A stretch of DNA of 64,000 bases from Clostridium sp. M62/1 (GTDB lineage: Bacteria; Bacillota; Clostridia; Lachnospirales; Lachnospiraceae). The stretch is taken from positions 479,501 through 543,500 of the forward strand of contig NZ_CP085988.1 in NCBI RefSeq assembly GCF_020736365.1, in the 5' to 3' direction. Below the pieces are notes generated by a model, which had not been told where the DNA came from, ran no database searches, and saw nothing but the letters and a program-made list of their open reading frames with translations. The position numbers and the translations under genes are program-made. This document shows positions 50,702 to 61,042 of this stretch, in pieces (within the stretch, counting starts at the first letter, position 1; each line of letters begins with the position of its first letter).

Positions 50702-51124
50702 ATGGTAGAGAAAGAGTGTATTTTTTGCAAGATAGCGAATGGAGAGATTCCGTCCGCTACGGTTTATGAGGATGGTGATTTCAGGGTGATACTGGATCTC
50801 GGTCCTGCCTCAAGGGGCCATTCCCTGATTCTTCCTAAGCAGCATTACAGGGATCTGTGTGAGCTGGATGATGCAGTTGCAGCAAAAATTCTTCCGCTTG
50901 CCGGAAGACTTGGAAAGGCGATGATGAAGACGCTGGGATGCGCCGGATTTAATGTTGTTCAGAACAATGGAGAGGCCGCAGGTCAGACCGTCTTTCATTT
51001 CCATGTCCATGTGATTCCAAGATATGAGAATGGGCCGGAAATGGTAGCCTGGAAACCTGGAAAGATGGAGCAGGAGGAGCTGACGAAGATAAGCGGCATG
51101 CTCAAGTCTGAGATGGACGCATAG
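50702..51124 (+). CDS. HIT-family (Hint/PKCI-like) nucleotide-binding protein
   Basis: ATG at 50702 follows AAGGAG at 8 bases; GTG at 50693 is inside this RBS. 140 residues: ECIFCKIANGEIPSATVYED, GHSLILPKQHY, and the HIT triad FHFHVHVIPRY. Hydrolyses phosphoramidate or AMP-linked compounds in the cytosol. Confidence 0.92.
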   Translation: MVEKECIFCKIANGEIPSATVYEDGDFRVILDLGPASRGHSLILPKQHYRDLCELDDAVAAKILPLAGRLGKAMMKTLGCAGFNVVQNNGEAAGQTVFHFHVHVIPRYENGPEMVAWKPGKMEQEELTKISGMLKSEMDA

Positions 51125-51132
51125 GAGAACGT

Positions 51133-51702
51133 ATGCAACAGAGGGATGCTGAACTGTTGCGGGCTCTATATGAAAACTATCTGATACCGTTGAAGAAGTA
51201 TGCTGTGAAGATTGGCGTGGACTGTGATTATATTGAGGATATGGTTCACGAGACATTTCTGGAATATTATGCCAGATATTCTCTGGAATTTGGTGACAGG
51301 CAGAAGCGTGTTCTTCTTACCATGATACTCAGGTGCAGATGGATTGACTATTGCAGAAAAAATAAACGATGCAGCTCATTCGGCACTTACGAGCATATTG
51401 AAATAGTATCAGCGCTTGAAAAGCTTCTGGATAAGGATACGCTTCATTATGTGATGGAAAATGACATTTACAGGCAAATCAGGGATCTGATGGACGGGAT
51501 GAAAAAGGACTGGCGTGACGTTCTCATTCTTTATGTTCTGGAGGGCAGAACAATCAAAGATACGAGTCAGATCCTGGGAATTGCGGAAACGGTATGCCGT
51601 TCCCGCATCTTCCGGGCCAGGCAGGAGCTGAAAAGGCTCCTTGAGAATAAGGCGATCTTTGACATTCAATCTAATTCATGCAGTCATGAATCAGATCCAT
51701 AA
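51133..51702 (+). CDS. RNA polymerase sigma-70 factor, ECF-like
   Basis: 189 residues. Region 2: [47 protein letters not shown]. Region 4: [41 protein letters not shown]. No anti-sigma gene is adjacent. Its last 32 bp overlap the end of murG on the opposite strand. Confidence 0.82.
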   Translation: MQQRDAELLRALYENYLIPLKKYAVKIGVDCDYIEDMVHETFLEYYARYSLEFGDRQKRVLLTMILRCRWIDYCRKNKRCSSFGTYEHIEIVSALEKLLDKDTLHYVMENDIYRQIRDLMDGMKKDWRDVLILYVLEGRTIKDTSQILGIAETVCRSRIFRARQELKRLLENKAIFDIQSNSCSHESDP

Positions 51703-52735
51703 TGGTTTCTACAGCATTGTTTAATGTGCTTGTCTCCATCGCATTGATAAAGGACTGACGATTTTTATAGGTTTCGGAAACTGCCTGGAAGAGTGTATCA
51801 GGTGTCAGAACCTCCTCTTCCAAAACAGCGCTGAAGCCCTGTTTGGCAAAAGATTTTGCATTCAGAATCTGATCTCCGCGGCTGGCAGCGGCAGAAAGAG
51901 GAATCAGAATGTTAGGTTTTCTCAGAGCCAGAATTTCGCAGATAGAGTTTGCACCTGCCCTGGATATAACCAGATCCGAGGCAGCGAACAGATGGCGCAG
52001 AGGTTTATCGACGTATTCATACTGAACATATCCGGATAATCCTGTCAGGCTTTCGTCGAGATTACCTTTTCCGCATATATGTATCACCTGAAACTGGGAT
52101 AAAAGCCGGGGCAGAATACTGCGGACTGCATGATTTACGGTGACAGAGCCCAGACTTCCGCCGATGACCAGAATGACGGGGCGGTTAGCAGAAAGACCCG
52201 CATACTGAAGTCCTGCAAGGCGGTCACCGGTGAGCAGCTCTTTCCTGATAGGGGAACCGGTAAGCACAGCCTTCTCCTTGGGAAGGAAGCTGAGTGTTTC
52301 GGGAAAATTGCAGCAGACTTTTTTTGCGGCTGGGATACAGATTTTATTTGCCAGTCCCGGGGTCATATCAGACTCATGGATGATAACAGGAACTTTATAG
52401 TGTTTTGCAGCCAGAACAACGGGGACAGCGACAAAACCGCCCTTTGAAAATACAATGTCCGGTCTGTATTTTTTAATCAGTTTTCTGGCCTGAGAATAAC
52501 CCTTTAGAACTCTGAGGGGGTCAGAAAAGTTTTTCAGATCAAAATAGCGGCGTAATTTACCAGAGGATATACCGTCATAGGGAATTTTGGCATCCTCGAT
52601 GAGTCTGCGCTCAATACCGTTATAGGAACCGATATAGCGGATTTCAAACCCCTCTGCGCGGAGGGAAGGGAGCAGAGCCAGGTTCGGGGTAACATGGCCG
52701 GCAGTTCCGCCGCCGGTCAAAACGATTTTTTTCAT
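51671..52735 (-). CDS. murG: UDP-GlcNAc:lipid I N-acetylglucosaminyltransferase MurG
   Basis: 354 residues, full length. [18 protein letters not shown] is the N-terminal glycine motif; [45 protein letters not shown] and [24 protein letters not shown] are family signatures. It adds GlcNAc to lipid I on the inner face of the membrane. It stands alone, away from any dcw cluster. RBS GGAGGCAAGATTAT. Confidence 0.95.
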   Translation of the reverse strand: MKKIVLTGGGTAGHVTPNLALLPSLRAEGFEIRYIGSYNGIERRLIEDAKIPYDGISSGKLRRYFDLKNFSDPLRVLKGYSQARKLIKKYRPDIVFSKGGFVAVPVVLAAKHYKVPVIIHESDMTPGLANKICIPAAKKVCCNFPETLSFLPKEKAVLTGSPIRKELLTGDRLAGLQYAGLSANRPVILVIGGSLGSVTVNHAVRSILPRLLSQFQVIHICGKGNLDESLTGLSGYVQYEYVDKPLRHLFAASDLVISRAGANSICEILALRKPNILIPLSAAASRGDQILNAKSFAKQGFSAVLEEEVLTPDTLFQAVSETYKNRQSFINAMETSTLNNAVETIMDLIHDCMN

Positions 52736-52867
52736 ATAATCTTGCCTCCATATAAATTACAGTAAGAAACGACAGATCTTCATTTCTTCAGCATATTATT
52801 ATAGTAAACGCTAAATAGAAAAAGTCAACCCCAGAAACACTTTGATAAGGTTTGAAGGAGGTGTGAG

Positions 52868-53233
52868 GTGGGTACAAATCAGAATGAAAATGAAACAGAT
52901 CAAGAATTGGACAAGCGCCTGAAATGTGCCTGCGGATGGGACGAAGAGCAGCTTCTGAAAGAATTGGAGGACGCAGAAAAAGAGATATCTGAGGAAGATC
53001 TCCCTCTGTCCGGAAAATACAGCTTTGAAAGACTTTTAAAGGATATCGAGGAGAGAAAGATTGAGCCTGAGAGAGGGGACAGGGAGGAAGCAGAATCAGG
53101 GCAGAATTTAGAGACTTCCATGTCAGCAGGTGAGGGAGAAGTCTGTTCACTTCAGCAGCTCGTTATCCTGATAAGGGCATCTGTGGCAGCCGTTACAGCA
53201 GCGTCTGCTATGCTTTTCCTATGTATGTTCTAA
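52868..53233 (+). CDS. Hypothetical tail-anchored acidic protein
   Basis: GTG start after AAGGAGG. 121 residues, very acidic, with CACGWDEEQLLKELEDAEKE, LPLSGKYSFERLLKDIEERK and a C-terminal hydrophobic helix (LVILIRASVAAVTAASAMLF) with only a few residues after it. Not recognised. It might be a membrane-tethered regulator. Confidence 0.6.
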   Translation: MGTNQNENETDQELDKRLKCACGWDEEQLLKELEDAEKEISEEDLPLSGKYSFERLLKDIEERKIEPERGDREEAESGQNLETSMSAGEGEVCSLQQLVILIRASVAAVTAASAMLFLCMF

Positions 53234-53600
53234 ATTGACCTGACGCTTGTATCAGACAAAGCAGGCGGATAAGAAAACGGCTAATGGGAAAAGGGAATCC
53301 GCTATATGAAAAGAATCGTTTGAAAAGAAATGGCTTTCGGAAGCAGGGGAAAGTCCGAGAGCCTGTGGTTAAATACATAACGGTGCAGATAGTGCCTGCA
53401 GAGAGGGACTGCCGCAATAATCATCCGTACATGGAAACGTGAAAACGGACATCAGGCGGAGAATAACATCTGTCCTTCAGATATTTCATTGCGGCAGCTC
53501 CTTCTTAAAACTGAAAACGGGTGAAAAGAATACCAGCAAAACAGAAGGGTACTAATGTACACATAGTGAAGAATGGGTACTCAGGGAAGGCTCTTCTGAT
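53234..53600. other. Gene-free stretch with a bracketing inverted repeat
   Basis: CTGCCGCAAT (53409-53418) is perfectly complementary to ATTGCGGCAG (53488-53497), enclosing about 70 bases. No ORF with RBS. Could be a small RNA or a 3' structure of either neighbour. Confidence 0.4.
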
Positions 53601-53846
53601 CTACAGTTTGGCCTTGTATTGCTTTAAGGCATTGGCAAGCTGATCGGGACAGGAGGTAGGGCGGAAGCCGCAGCGGATTCCGTTAAGTCTGGAAATCACC
53701 TCGTCAATATCCATTCCCTCCACAAGGCGGGCAACTCCCTGTGTATTTCCTGAACAGCCGCCGATAAAGCGCACATTTGTCAGCTTATTGTCTATAATAT
53801 CAAATTCAATTTCACGTGAACAGACGCCATTCGTAGCATAAATCAT
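53601..53846 (-). CDS. TSCPD-domain protein (TIGR03905-like)
   Basis: 81 residues from the ATG at 53846, which follows AGAGAGGAGA. IGGCSGNTQGVARLVEGMDIDEV, GIRCGFRPTSCPDQLANAL is the TSCPD motif otherwise found at the end of vitamin-B12-type ribonucleotide reductases. Stand-alone copies have no known job. The longer frame to 53996 lacks an RBS. Confidence 0.86.
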   Translation of the reverse strand: MIYATNGVCSREIEFDIIDNKLTNVRFIGGCSGNTQGVARLVEGMDIDEVISRLNGIRCGFRPTSCPDQLANALKQYKAKL

Positions 53847-54024
53847 GATAAAATCTCCTCTCTGATATAATAAATGGAACCCTTTTCTTTGCTGATTGAA
53901 AAGAGCTTTTCTGTAAACAGATATAAAAAGACTGCAGCAGTTCTGAAACAGACTCTGCGGGAAAAGGCTTTTAAGGTCTGCAGATTTTCTTTTCACAGTG
54001 GATTATACCCTCCTTTAAAAAGAA

Positions 54025-54053
54025 TTGTCAAGAAAAGGGAGATCCTCTATAAT
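54025..54053 (+). promoter_or_regulatory. Sigma-A promoter upstream of mtnN
   Basis: TTGTCA, 17 bases, TATAAT. It is the only good promoter in the 400-bp gap before mtnN and gives a leader of about 190 nt. Confidence 0.6.
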
Positions 54054-54250
54054 AAGGGGAAGCAGCAGTCTGACGCGTTCTTTCCGGAGCCCTATATTCG
54101 CTCTTTGCAGGAGAGAAAAGAACAGACGAAACAGATGTTTTAGGTTATCCATATGGCCGTACGGTGTTGGCTATGAGTGAAAAAATCTGAAGAATAAGAC
54201 AAATACAGCCCACAGAGGGTGGAAAATGCAGGACAAAAGGAGGCAGACAA

Positions 54251-54949
54251 ATGCTTGGTATTATTGGGGCAATGGATGAAGAAGTTGCAAAGATTAAGGA
54301 GGAGATGGAAGAGGCTGAGGTTATAACTGTGGCCGGTATGGATTTTTATGTTGGAAAGCTGGCAGGAAAAGATGCAGTGGTTGTGCGTTCCGGCATCGGT
54401 AAGGTAAACGCAGGCATGTGCACACAGATTCTGGCAGACAGATTCCATGTAGATGCAGTGATCAATACGGGGATTGCAGGCTCACTGAAGAATGAAATTA
54501 ATATCGGTGACATTGTTATCTCCACAGACACGGTGCAGCATGATATGGATGCCAGCGGGTTTGGATACAGAAAGGGACAGATTCCAAGGGTGGATACCTT
54601 TTCCTTTAAGGCGGACGAGAAACTGAGCAGTCTGGCTCTTGCCTGCAATGAGAAAGTAAACCCGGATATTCAGGCCTTTTTGGGGCGCGTAGTCAGCGGT
54701 GATCAGTTTATTTCCGACAGAGATAAGAAGAAATGGCTGGCCCAGGAATTTGAGGCGAGCTGCACGGAGATGGAGGGCGCTGCCATTGCCCAGGCAGCAT
54801 ACCTGAACGGTATTCCTTATCTGGTAATCCGTGCAATTTCCGATAAGGCAGATGACAGCGCGGGGATGGATTACGCGGAGTTTGAGGCTCAGGCTATCCG
54901 CCATTCCGTAAACCTGATTCTGGAAATGGCAAAGAGGATTTCCTGCTAA
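54251..54949 (+). CDS. mtnN: 5'-methylthioadenosine/S-adenosylhomocysteine nucleosidase
   Basis: 232 residues. MLGIIGAMDEEVAKIKEEME (catalytic Glu near 12), VVVRSGIGKVNAGMCTQIL, VINTGIAGSL, VSGDQFI, SCTEMEGAAIAQAAY and IRAISDKADDSAG match MtnN/Pfs. It removes adenine from MTA and SAH, feeding the methyl cycle and AI-2 production. RBS AAAAGGAGG. Confidence 0.95.
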   Translation: MLGIIGAMDEEVAKIKEEMEEAEVITVAGMDFYVGKLAGKDAVVVRSGIGKVNAGMCTQILADRFHVDAVINTGIAGSLKNEINIGDIVISTDTVQHDMDASGFGYRKGQIPRVDTFSFKADEKLSSLALACNEKVNPDIQAFLGRVVSGDQFISDRDKKKWLAQEFEASCTEMEGAAIAQAAYLNGIPYLVIRAISDKADDSAGMDYAEFEAQAIRHSVNLILEMAKRISC

Positions 54950-55208
54950 AAGGATAGGAGACAGAGCAGGAAGAGTGTCTGCGGCACAGAGATTGAGGAG
55001 GCGGTTCAAGCAAAATGTGACGCAATATTTCCAGATTCGCAGGATGTCCGGTCCGGATGGCCTGCAGCGGTGTGCAAATCCCCGAAAAGCTTTATTTTAT
55101 GGGGGAATTTGACGATCGATTCTAAGCCCTTCTCTCTTTTCAAAGACAGGACAGGCGGCTATAATAAAAGCCATCTGGAAAAATCTGGAGAAGAAAGGGG
55201 AGCTTTTT

Positions 55209-56288
55209 ATGCTGGAAATTTTACAAACAGGAAAAGCATTGTATGCGCTGGCGGCTATCGGCATCATAGGTGTCTTAAGCAAGCTCGTCACGCGCAGCCT
55301 CTACAAAAGACTGATCCGTGAAACGGATAATATGGCGGCCACGAAGAACAAAAACCTGAAAATACTGAAGCAGAAGCTGGAGAACGCCTGCCGGCTGAAC
55401 CAGACCATTGTGAACACCCAGGCTTATCTGGAACGTCAGATGTACGGGTTTCGGTTTATGAAGGTTTCTCTTCAGAGCTGGAATAATGTTTCTCTCCAGA
55501 TGGCAATTCTGGGAATTATGGCAGGAGGGGCAGCCTCCTTTGCCTCCTACTGGTACAGGCTGGATTCCTATTACATTGTGCTTTATGCGTCGGCAGGGGC
55601 TTTTCTGGGGCTTTTTCTGGCTTTTCTGGAGAGCAGCTTTAATATTGGGCTGAAGCAGCAGCGCCTTGCCAATGCCCTTCTGGAATATACGGATAATTCC
55701 GTGTTTGTCCGCGCTGCCAGGGAAAACGGCGGAAGGGATGAGCGACTTCAGGACAATGTGAGAAGGCTTCCGGTGAGAGAGATTGGGACAGACCGGGGAG
55801 ACGACAGAGAACTCATAATCCGGGAGAATGAGCTGAGGGACGGGCTGATTCGGGATGCGGTAAAAACTTCTGCCCAGACAAGAGGACAGGTACAGCAGGA
55901 CAGGCGTTCTGGATTTAGTGACAAGCACGTGGACAAGCCAGCCGGACTTAAAAGGCTGAAGGCAGAGAAGATGGTAAAGGCGAAAAAGAGTGCAGCTTCG
56001 GCAGGGGAGGACACACTCTCAGCCTTTGACACAGCGCAGTCATCAGCTATTGGAGGAATGGAGGGAGGCGTTTCAGAGAGGGGAGAGGCGCCGGCAGACG
56101 CTTCCAGAAAGGAGCAGGCAGGCCGTCTGGGGGCTGTGAGGGATATTGACTATTTAAAACACAGTCTGGAACAGATTGCGGCCAGCAGGGAAAAGACAAA
56201 GAAGGAGGAGGATTGGACCAAGGAGCTGGCTCCGGAAGAGATGAAGGTGCTGGGAGAGCTCATAAGGCAATACTTTTCCGCAGATTAA
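55209..56288 (+). CDS. Conserved membrane protein with long cytosolic coiled tail
   Basis: 359 residues. Three membrane segments (ALAAIGIIGVLSKLVT, MAILGIMAGGAASFASYWY, IVLYASAGAFLGLFLAFLE), then about 200 charged residues. KNKNLKILKQKLENACRLNQ looks coiled. No known motif. A TATAAT at 55160 with TTTCAA 16 bp upstream may be its promoter. Family not recognised beyond Lachnospiraceae-type hypothetical. Confidence 0.65.
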   Translation: MLEILQTGKALYALAAIGIIGVLSKLVTRSLYKRLIRETDNMAATKNKNLKILKQKLENACRLNQTIVNTQAYLERQMYGFRFMKVSLQSWNNVSLQMAILGIMAGGAASFASYWYRLDSYYIVLYASAGAFLGLFLAFLESSFNIGLKQQRLANALLEYTDNSVFVRAARENGGRDERLQDNVRRLPVREIGTDRGDDRELIIRENELRDGLIRDAVKTSAQTRGQVQQDRRSGFSDKHVDKPAGLKRLKAEKMVKAKKSAASAGEDTLSAFDTAQSSAIGGMEGGVSERGEAPADASRKEQAGRLGAVRDIDYLKHSLEQIAASREKTKKEEDWTKELAPEEMKVLGELIRQYFSAD

Positions 56289-56394
56289 AAAACGGCGGTC
56301 CCGGCTGGGAGAGACAAAAGCATGGGGCAGACAGGCGGCAGGTGAAAAGGAAGACAGGGCGAAAAAGGGTGTGTATGCAAACGGAAGAAGGATG

Positions 56395-56423
56395 TTGATA
56401 AATTTATAACAGATTGCTATAAT
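56395..56423 (+). promoter_or_regulatory. Sigma-A promoter of pgi
   Basis: TTGATA, 17 bases, TATAAT, about 105 bp before the pgi start. Confidence 0.68.
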
Positions 56424-56529
56424 AGCGTTAAACGCATAGGCGTCAGGAACTGGGCTGCCGGCCGGCTAAAGGACGGACACGGCATTCCCATGATCAGAGT
56501 CCGACACATAAGAAAAGGAGAGAGAACAA

Positions 56530-57879
56530 ATGGGCAGAGAAGTGACATTTGACTATTCCAAAGCAGCTTCCTTTGTGAGAGCCGAGGAGCTGGAAAACAT
56601 GAAGAGCGCAGTTATGTGCGCAAAAGATGTGCTTGTAAACAGGACAGGTGCGGGAAATGACTTTTTAGGCTGGATTGATCTGCCGGTTGACTACGATAAA
56701 GAAGAATTTGCAAGGATCAAAAAGGCAGCTGAGAAAATTCAGAGTGACTCCGATGTGCTTCTGGTTGTGGGAATCGGCGGCTCCTATCTGGGCGCAAGGG
56801 CTGCCATTGAATTTTTAAACCACAGCTTTTACAATGTGCTTCCCAAGGGAAAGAGAAAGACACCGGAAATCTACTTTGTAGGAAACAGCATCAGCAGCAA
56901 GTATATTAAGGATCTGCAGGATGTGCTGGAGGGAAAGGATTTCTCCGTCAACATTATCTCTAAATCAGGCACAACCACTGAGCCGGCTATCGCATTCCGC
57001 GTATTCAAAAAGATGCTGATCGATAAGTACGGAAAAGAGGAGGCTGGAAGAAGAATCTACGCAACCACAGACAGGGCCAAGGGAGCTCTCAAGAACCTGG
57101 CCAACGAGGAGGGCTATGAGTCCTTTGTGGTTCCGGACGATGTAGGCGGCCGTTTTTCCGTGCTCACGGCAGTGGGACTTCTCCCGATTGCAGTCAGCGG
57201 AGCTGACATTGACAAGCTGATGGAGGGCGCTGCTTCAGGAAGAAAAAAGGCCCTTGAGGCGCCGTACGAGGAGAACGGGGCTCTCCTGTACGCGGCGATC
57301 AGAAATATTCTCCACAGGAAGGGAAAACAGGTGGAGATCGTTGCCAACTACGAGCCGAGCCTGCACTATGTATCAGAGTGGTGGAAGCAGCTCTACGGAG
57401 AGAGCGAGGGCAAGGATCAGAGAGGCATTTTCCCGGCAGCCGTTGATCTGACAACGGATCTTCACTCCATGGGACAGTTTATTCAGGACGGCTCCAGAAT
57501 TATGTTCGAAACCGTGCTGAATGTGGAGGAATCTCCTGCAGAGGTTCTGCTTGACAGGGAAGAGGTAGACACAGACGGCATGAATTATCTGGCCGGAAAG
57601 AGCGTGGATTTTGTAAACAAGAGCGCTATGAACGGAACAATTCTGGCCCACACAGACGGAAACGTGCCGAATCTGCTTGTAAATATCCCTGAGCAGAATG
57701 AGTTTTGCTTAGGCGAGCTGTTCTATTTCTTTGAGTTTGCCTGCGGAGTGAGCGGATATCTGTTGGGCGTGAACCCGTTCAACCAGCCGGGCGTTGAGAG
57801 CTACAAGAAAAACATGTTTGCTCTCTTAGGAAAACCGGGATATGAGGAAGCCAGAGAGGAGCTTTTAAAGAGACTCTAG
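56530..57879 (+). CDS. pgi: Glucose-6-phosphate isomerase
   Basis: 449 residues, the short bacterial form. [37 protein letters not shown] (sugar-phosphate site), [16 protein letters not shown] (catalytic region), [15 protein letters not shown] [14 protein letters not shown] with the Lys. It interconverts G6P and F6P in glycolysis. RBS AAAAGGAGAG; strong terminator downstream. Confidence 0.96.
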   Translation: MGREVTFDYSKAASFVRAEELENMKSAVMCAKDVLVNRTGAGNDFLGWIDLPVDYDKEEFARIKKAAEKIQSDSDVLLVVGIGGSYLGARAAIEFLNHSFYNVLPKGKRKTPEIYFVGNSISSKYIKDLQDVLEGKDFSVNIISKSGTTTEPAIAFRVFKKMLIDKYGKEEAGRRIYATTDRAKGALKNLANEEGYESFVVPDDVGGRFSVLTAVGLLPIAVSGADIDKLMEGAASGRKKALEAPYEENGALLYAAIRNILHRKGKQVEIVANYEPSLHYVSEWWKQLYGESEGKDQRGIFPAAVDLTTDLHSMGQFIQDGSRIMFETVLNVEESPAEVLLDREEVDTDGMNYLAGKSVDFVNKSAMNGTILAHTDGNVPNLLVNIPEQNEFCLGELFYFFEFACGVSGYLLGVNPFNQPGVESYKKNMFALLGKPGYEEAREELLKRL

Positions 57880-57928
57880 GACTTTACGGGAGCAGATTCA
57901 TATTCCTTTTAACGCTCCCGCATAAATA

Positions 57929-57976
57929 AAAGAAGACGCTGTCCAGCCTGATTCAGACTGGACAGCGCCTTCTTTT
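57929..57976. terminator. Bidirectional terminator between pgi and CoA-transferase
   Basis: AAGAAGACGCTGTCCAG pairs with CTGGACAGCGCCTTCTT (one bulge/mismatch), followed by TTATTT; A-rich on the other side. Confidence 0.85.
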
Positions 57977-58062
57977 ATTTCATGCCCACAGTCAGCCTGC
58001 AGGCTGTTCTGTCCGGGCTTTCAGAATATCTGTAACACACCCCAACATTCAGTATAGAACCC

Positions 58063-59382
58063 CTATTTAAAGGTTTCTGCCGCGTATCTGGAGAGTTCCT
58101 CCCTGAAGTCCGGGTGCGCAATTGAGATCATGGCTTTAGCTCTCTCCCGGAGAGACAGGCCTGAGAGCTTTGCAACGCCGAACTCTGTGGCAACGTACTG
58201 GATCATGGTTCGGGGTGCGGAAACCGTGCTCTGGCCCGGGATGAAGGGGACAATGTTGGATTTTAAAGTGCCGTCCTTTTTGCGGTGGGTGGAGGCCAGG
58301 CAGATAAATCCTTTTCCGCCCTCTGAGCGGAAGGCGCCCTCCAGGAAATCCAGCTGGCCGCCTGTGCCGGAGAGCTGTCTGCTGCCGGCGGATTCGGCAT
58401 TTTCCTGACCCATCAGATCCAGCTCCACACCTCCGTTGATGCTGATCACATGTTTCATCCGGCTGATCCGCTCCGGTGAGTGGACATAATCCACATCAGC
58501 AGGGCAGAAAAGCTGAGGCTCCTCGTCCAGCCAGCGGTAGAGCTCCTGAGAACCCATGGCCAGATTCCAGGTGGAAAAGCCGGTGTCAATTTCCTTTTTC
58601 CGGTTGGTGAGCTTTCCTGCCCGGTAGAGGGCCAGAAAAGCATCGCTGATGGTCCCTGTATGGCAGCCCAGATCCCGTCTGTCAGACTCTGCCAGAAGGT
58701 TTGCAACTGTAAACGGAACCCCGCCGACTCCGAGAGAGAGAACGGCTCCGTCCGGGATCTCCTCCACTACATGGCGGGCGATGGCGATGTCCGTGTCAGA
58801 GGGCTCCCTGTAGGTGCGGACAGGAAGCGGTTCATGCTCGCCCTCCACGATGTAGTCTGCTTCGGACAGATGGACTCTGTGGGAGCCGTTTACTCCCTGG
58901 AGCCTGGGGAGATGCTCGTTGATCTCAAAGATAACTGTCCGGGCATGTTCAAAAATCGTTCTCCAGGCATAGTTGGAGATGCCCAGGCCGCAGTAGCCGC
59001 TGTCATCAGGGCGGGAAACGGGAACAAAGGCCACATCCACGCGGATGTGTCTGCGGTACAGCTCAGGCAGGGAGCGCAGAATCATAGGGATGAACTGACA
59101 CAGTCCGCGGCTCTGCAGTTTTCTCTCGTAGTCGCCGATATGCCAGCTGTAGTATGTAAAGGCAGACTGCTCTGGGTCGCTTTCCACAACCTCAATTCTG
59201 GGGCGTATCACAAGACCTCCCCGGACTTTGACATCCTTCAGCTCCTCCTTTCTGGCCGCCAGGGCCCGATCCATCAGCTCCGGAAAGCCGGCGCCAAATC
59301 CGTAATCAACCCAGTCACCGGAGCGGACAGCCTTCGCCGCTGTCTCCGGCGTCACGAATTTGCTTCTGTAATCATTTGACAT
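58063..59382 (-). CDS. Acetyl-CoA hydrolase/4-hydroxybutyrate-type CoA-transferase lacking the usual catalytic Glu
   Basis: ATG at 59382 follows GAAAGGA. About 439 residues in the Cat1/AbfT/But family: VTPETAAKAVRSGDWVDYGF, VSRPDDSGYCGLGISNY, LSLGVGGVPFTVANLLAESD, INGGVELDLMGQENAESAG, STHRKKDGTLKSNIVPFI, VATEFGVAKLSGLSLRERAKAMISIAHPDFR. The motif that carries the catalytic Glu (GIHSEMISD in Cat2, GMHTEM in But) reads GCHTGTISDAFLALYRAG here, with Gly at about residue 243. So classic Glu-CoA ping-pong chemistry may not be possible. Family membership is firm; activity is open. Confidence 0.85.
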   Translation of the reverse strand: MSNDYRSKFVTPETAAKAVRSGDWVDYGFGAGFPELMDRALAARKEELKDVKVRGGLVIRPRIEVVESDPEQSAFTYYSWHIGDYERKLQSRGLCQFIPMILRSLPELYRRHIRVDVAFVPVSRPDDSGYCGLGISNYAWRTIFEHARTVIFEINEHLPRLQGVNGSHRVHLSEADYIVEGEHEPLPVRTYREPSDTDIAIARHVVEEIPDGAVLSLGVGGVPFTVANLLAESDRRDLGCHTGTISDAFLALYRAGKLTNRKKEIDTGFSTWNLAMGSQELYRWLDEEPQLFCPADVDYVHSPERISRMKHVISINGGVELDLMGQENAESAGSRQLSGTGGQLDFLEGAFRSEGGKGFICLASTHRKKDGTLKSNIVPFIPGQSTVSAPRTMIQYVATEFGVAKLSGLSLRERAKAMISIAHPDFREELSRYAAETFK

Positions 59383-59529
59383 AATCAGTGTTCCTTTCAG
59401 CTTTTGCAGTTTTTGATTAATCATACCTTAGAAAGATTCATATTTCAACAGTGAAAAAACACCTTGCGAAACAGGCGGCTCCGTGCGACAATAAACGGGA
59501 CAGGAAAAAGACAGGAGAGGAGAGAGGGT

Positions 59530-59796
59530 ATGTTCCGGCTTTGGGCGAAAATTTGGAAGGACAACAGGATGCAGAGGGACACGGTGATTGAGAACGCAGA
59601 CTACTCCATGTCCAGAACAGCCATGGTGTTTGACGCCATTGAGAAGGTCTGCTATGAATTCGATCTGGGACAGCCGATCTGGCTGGATGCAAATATTGAG
59701 GACTTCAGGCGCCATGACAGGACGAGATTTTCAAAGGACAATTTTGTAGAGTCCATTGAGTTTGATTATCTGGAAATACAGGTGATTGAGGAGTAA
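59530..59796 (+). CDS. Small conserved hypothetical protein
   Basis: ATG at 59530 follows AGGAGAGGAGAGAGG; the longer frame to 59464 has no RBS. 88 residues, acidic: MFRLWAKIWKDNRMQRDTVI, FDAIEKVCYEFDLGQPIWLD, FDYLEIQVIEE. No signal or membrane segment. Not recognised. Confidence 0.65.
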   Translation: MFRLWAKIWKDNRMQRDTVIENADYSMSRTAMVFDAIEKVCYEFDLGQPIWLDANIEDFRRHDRTRFSKDNFVESIEFDYLEIQVIEE

Positions 59797-59917
59797 AAAG
59801 GAGAGCAGAGGGGCTATGCCGGAGAACGGCTTTCTGATATAATCTTATACAGAACATTCAAAGGCTTCAGGAGGAAAAGACAGTGCAGAGAAACAATGGC
59901 TGTCTGGGAGGAACAAA

Positions 59918-61015
59918 ATGGCACAGACAATAACGGACTTCAGAGAATTTCTGACAGATGCGAAGCAGATTGCCGCAGAGCTTTCAGAGCTGGAGCAGTC
60001 TGAGGCGCAGGCCAGAGAGGAGGAGAGCAGGCTTCTGCGGACTCTGGAGGCAGAGAAAAAGGCAGTCACAGACAATATCAACCAGACTGTAAAGCGCCGC
60101 AGGGATGAGATCAGCAAGAGCTATGACAATGAAATTTCCATCACACAGGATCGGTTAAAGAAGACAAGAGCAAGAAGGGAAAAGGCAAAAAACCAGGGGA
60201 TAAAGGATCGGATTGAGGAGGAAACCTCCGAGCTTCACCTGCACAACCGGGAGCTTAAGGTGAGGATGAAAACCCTGTTTCAGAAGGAGCATGTACCTGC
60301 TTTCTGCCAGAGTGGATTTTATTATGCCCTCTATTTTCCAAGAGGGTTGAAAGAATCGCTTATTCTTCTGGCCACGCTGATTGTCTGTTTTCTTCTGATC
60401 CCCTATGGGATTTATTCTGCAGCTCCGGTTCAGAAAACGGTTTATCTGATTCTGATTTACTTTGCCTGCGTGCTGGTATTTGGCGGGCTTTATACAGTGG
60501 TGGGAAATATGACAAGAGGGCGTCACCAGAAGGCCCTCAGAGAGGGACGGCAGATTCGGAATGTCATGCAGTCCAACTACAGAAAGATACGTATGATCAC
60601 CTCCTCCATAAAGAGGGACAAGAATGAGTCTGTCTACAACCTGGAAAAGTATGATGACGAGATTTCTCAGCTTGAGCAGGATGTGGACGACATGCTGAAA
60701 AAGAAGAAGGATGCGCTAAATACCTTCGAGAATGTGACCAGGATGATTATTTCCGATGAGATCGCCCAGAACAGCAGAGAAAAGCTGGAGGCTATGGAGG
60801 CCAGGCACGAGGAGGCTTCCAGCCACCTGAAATACATTCAGACGATTCTTCAGGAGAAGCGAATCTATATGACAAACACCTATGAAACGTACCTGGGAAA
60901 GGAATTTCTGAGTGCGGAGAGAATTGAGGCCTTAAAAACGATCATAGAGGCCGGCGAGGCGTCAAATATCAGCGAGGCCATAGAGGTTTACAGAGGGCGC
61001 GGAAAGAAGGAATAG
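59918..61015 (+). CDS. Coiled-coil protein with two central membrane helices
   Basis: 365 residues. Long N-terminal coiled coil (residues 15-125), two membrane helices (ESLILLATLIVCFLLIPYGI, TVYLILIYFACVLVFGGLYT), and a second coiled coil (residues 200-330: KYDDEISQLEQDVDDMLKKK). Not recognised. Could be a structural membrane or division-related protein. Confidence 0.65.
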   Translation: MAQTITDFREFLTDAKQIAAELSELEQSEAQAREEESRLLRTLEAEKKAVTDNINQTVKRRRDEISKSYDNEISITQDRLKKTRARREKAKNQGIKDRIEEETSELHLHNRELKVRMKTLFQKEHVPAFCQSGFYYALYFPRGLKESLILLATLIVCFLLIPYGIYSAAPVQKTVYLILIYFACVLVFGGLYTVVGNMTRGRHQKALREGRQIRNVMQSNYRKIRMITSSIKRDKNESVYNLEKYDDEISQLEQDVDDMLKKKKDALNTFENVTRMIISDEIAQNSREKLEAMEARHEEASSHLKYIQTILQEKRIYMTNTYETYLGKEFLSAERIEALKTIIEAGEASNISEAIEVYRGRGKKE

Positions 61016-61042
61016 TTTCACATCAGGTAATAGGAAGCAGAG

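Noticed and set aside
53874..54143. Plus-strand ORF of 89 codons before mtnN
   Set aside because: No RBS, starts inside the promoter of the TSCPD gene, ends over the mtnN promoter region, and shows no known motif.
58480..59379. Plus-strand ORF of 299 codons opposite the CoA-transferase
   Set aside because: Shadow of the conserved CoA-transferase on the minus strand; no RBS and no recognisable motif.
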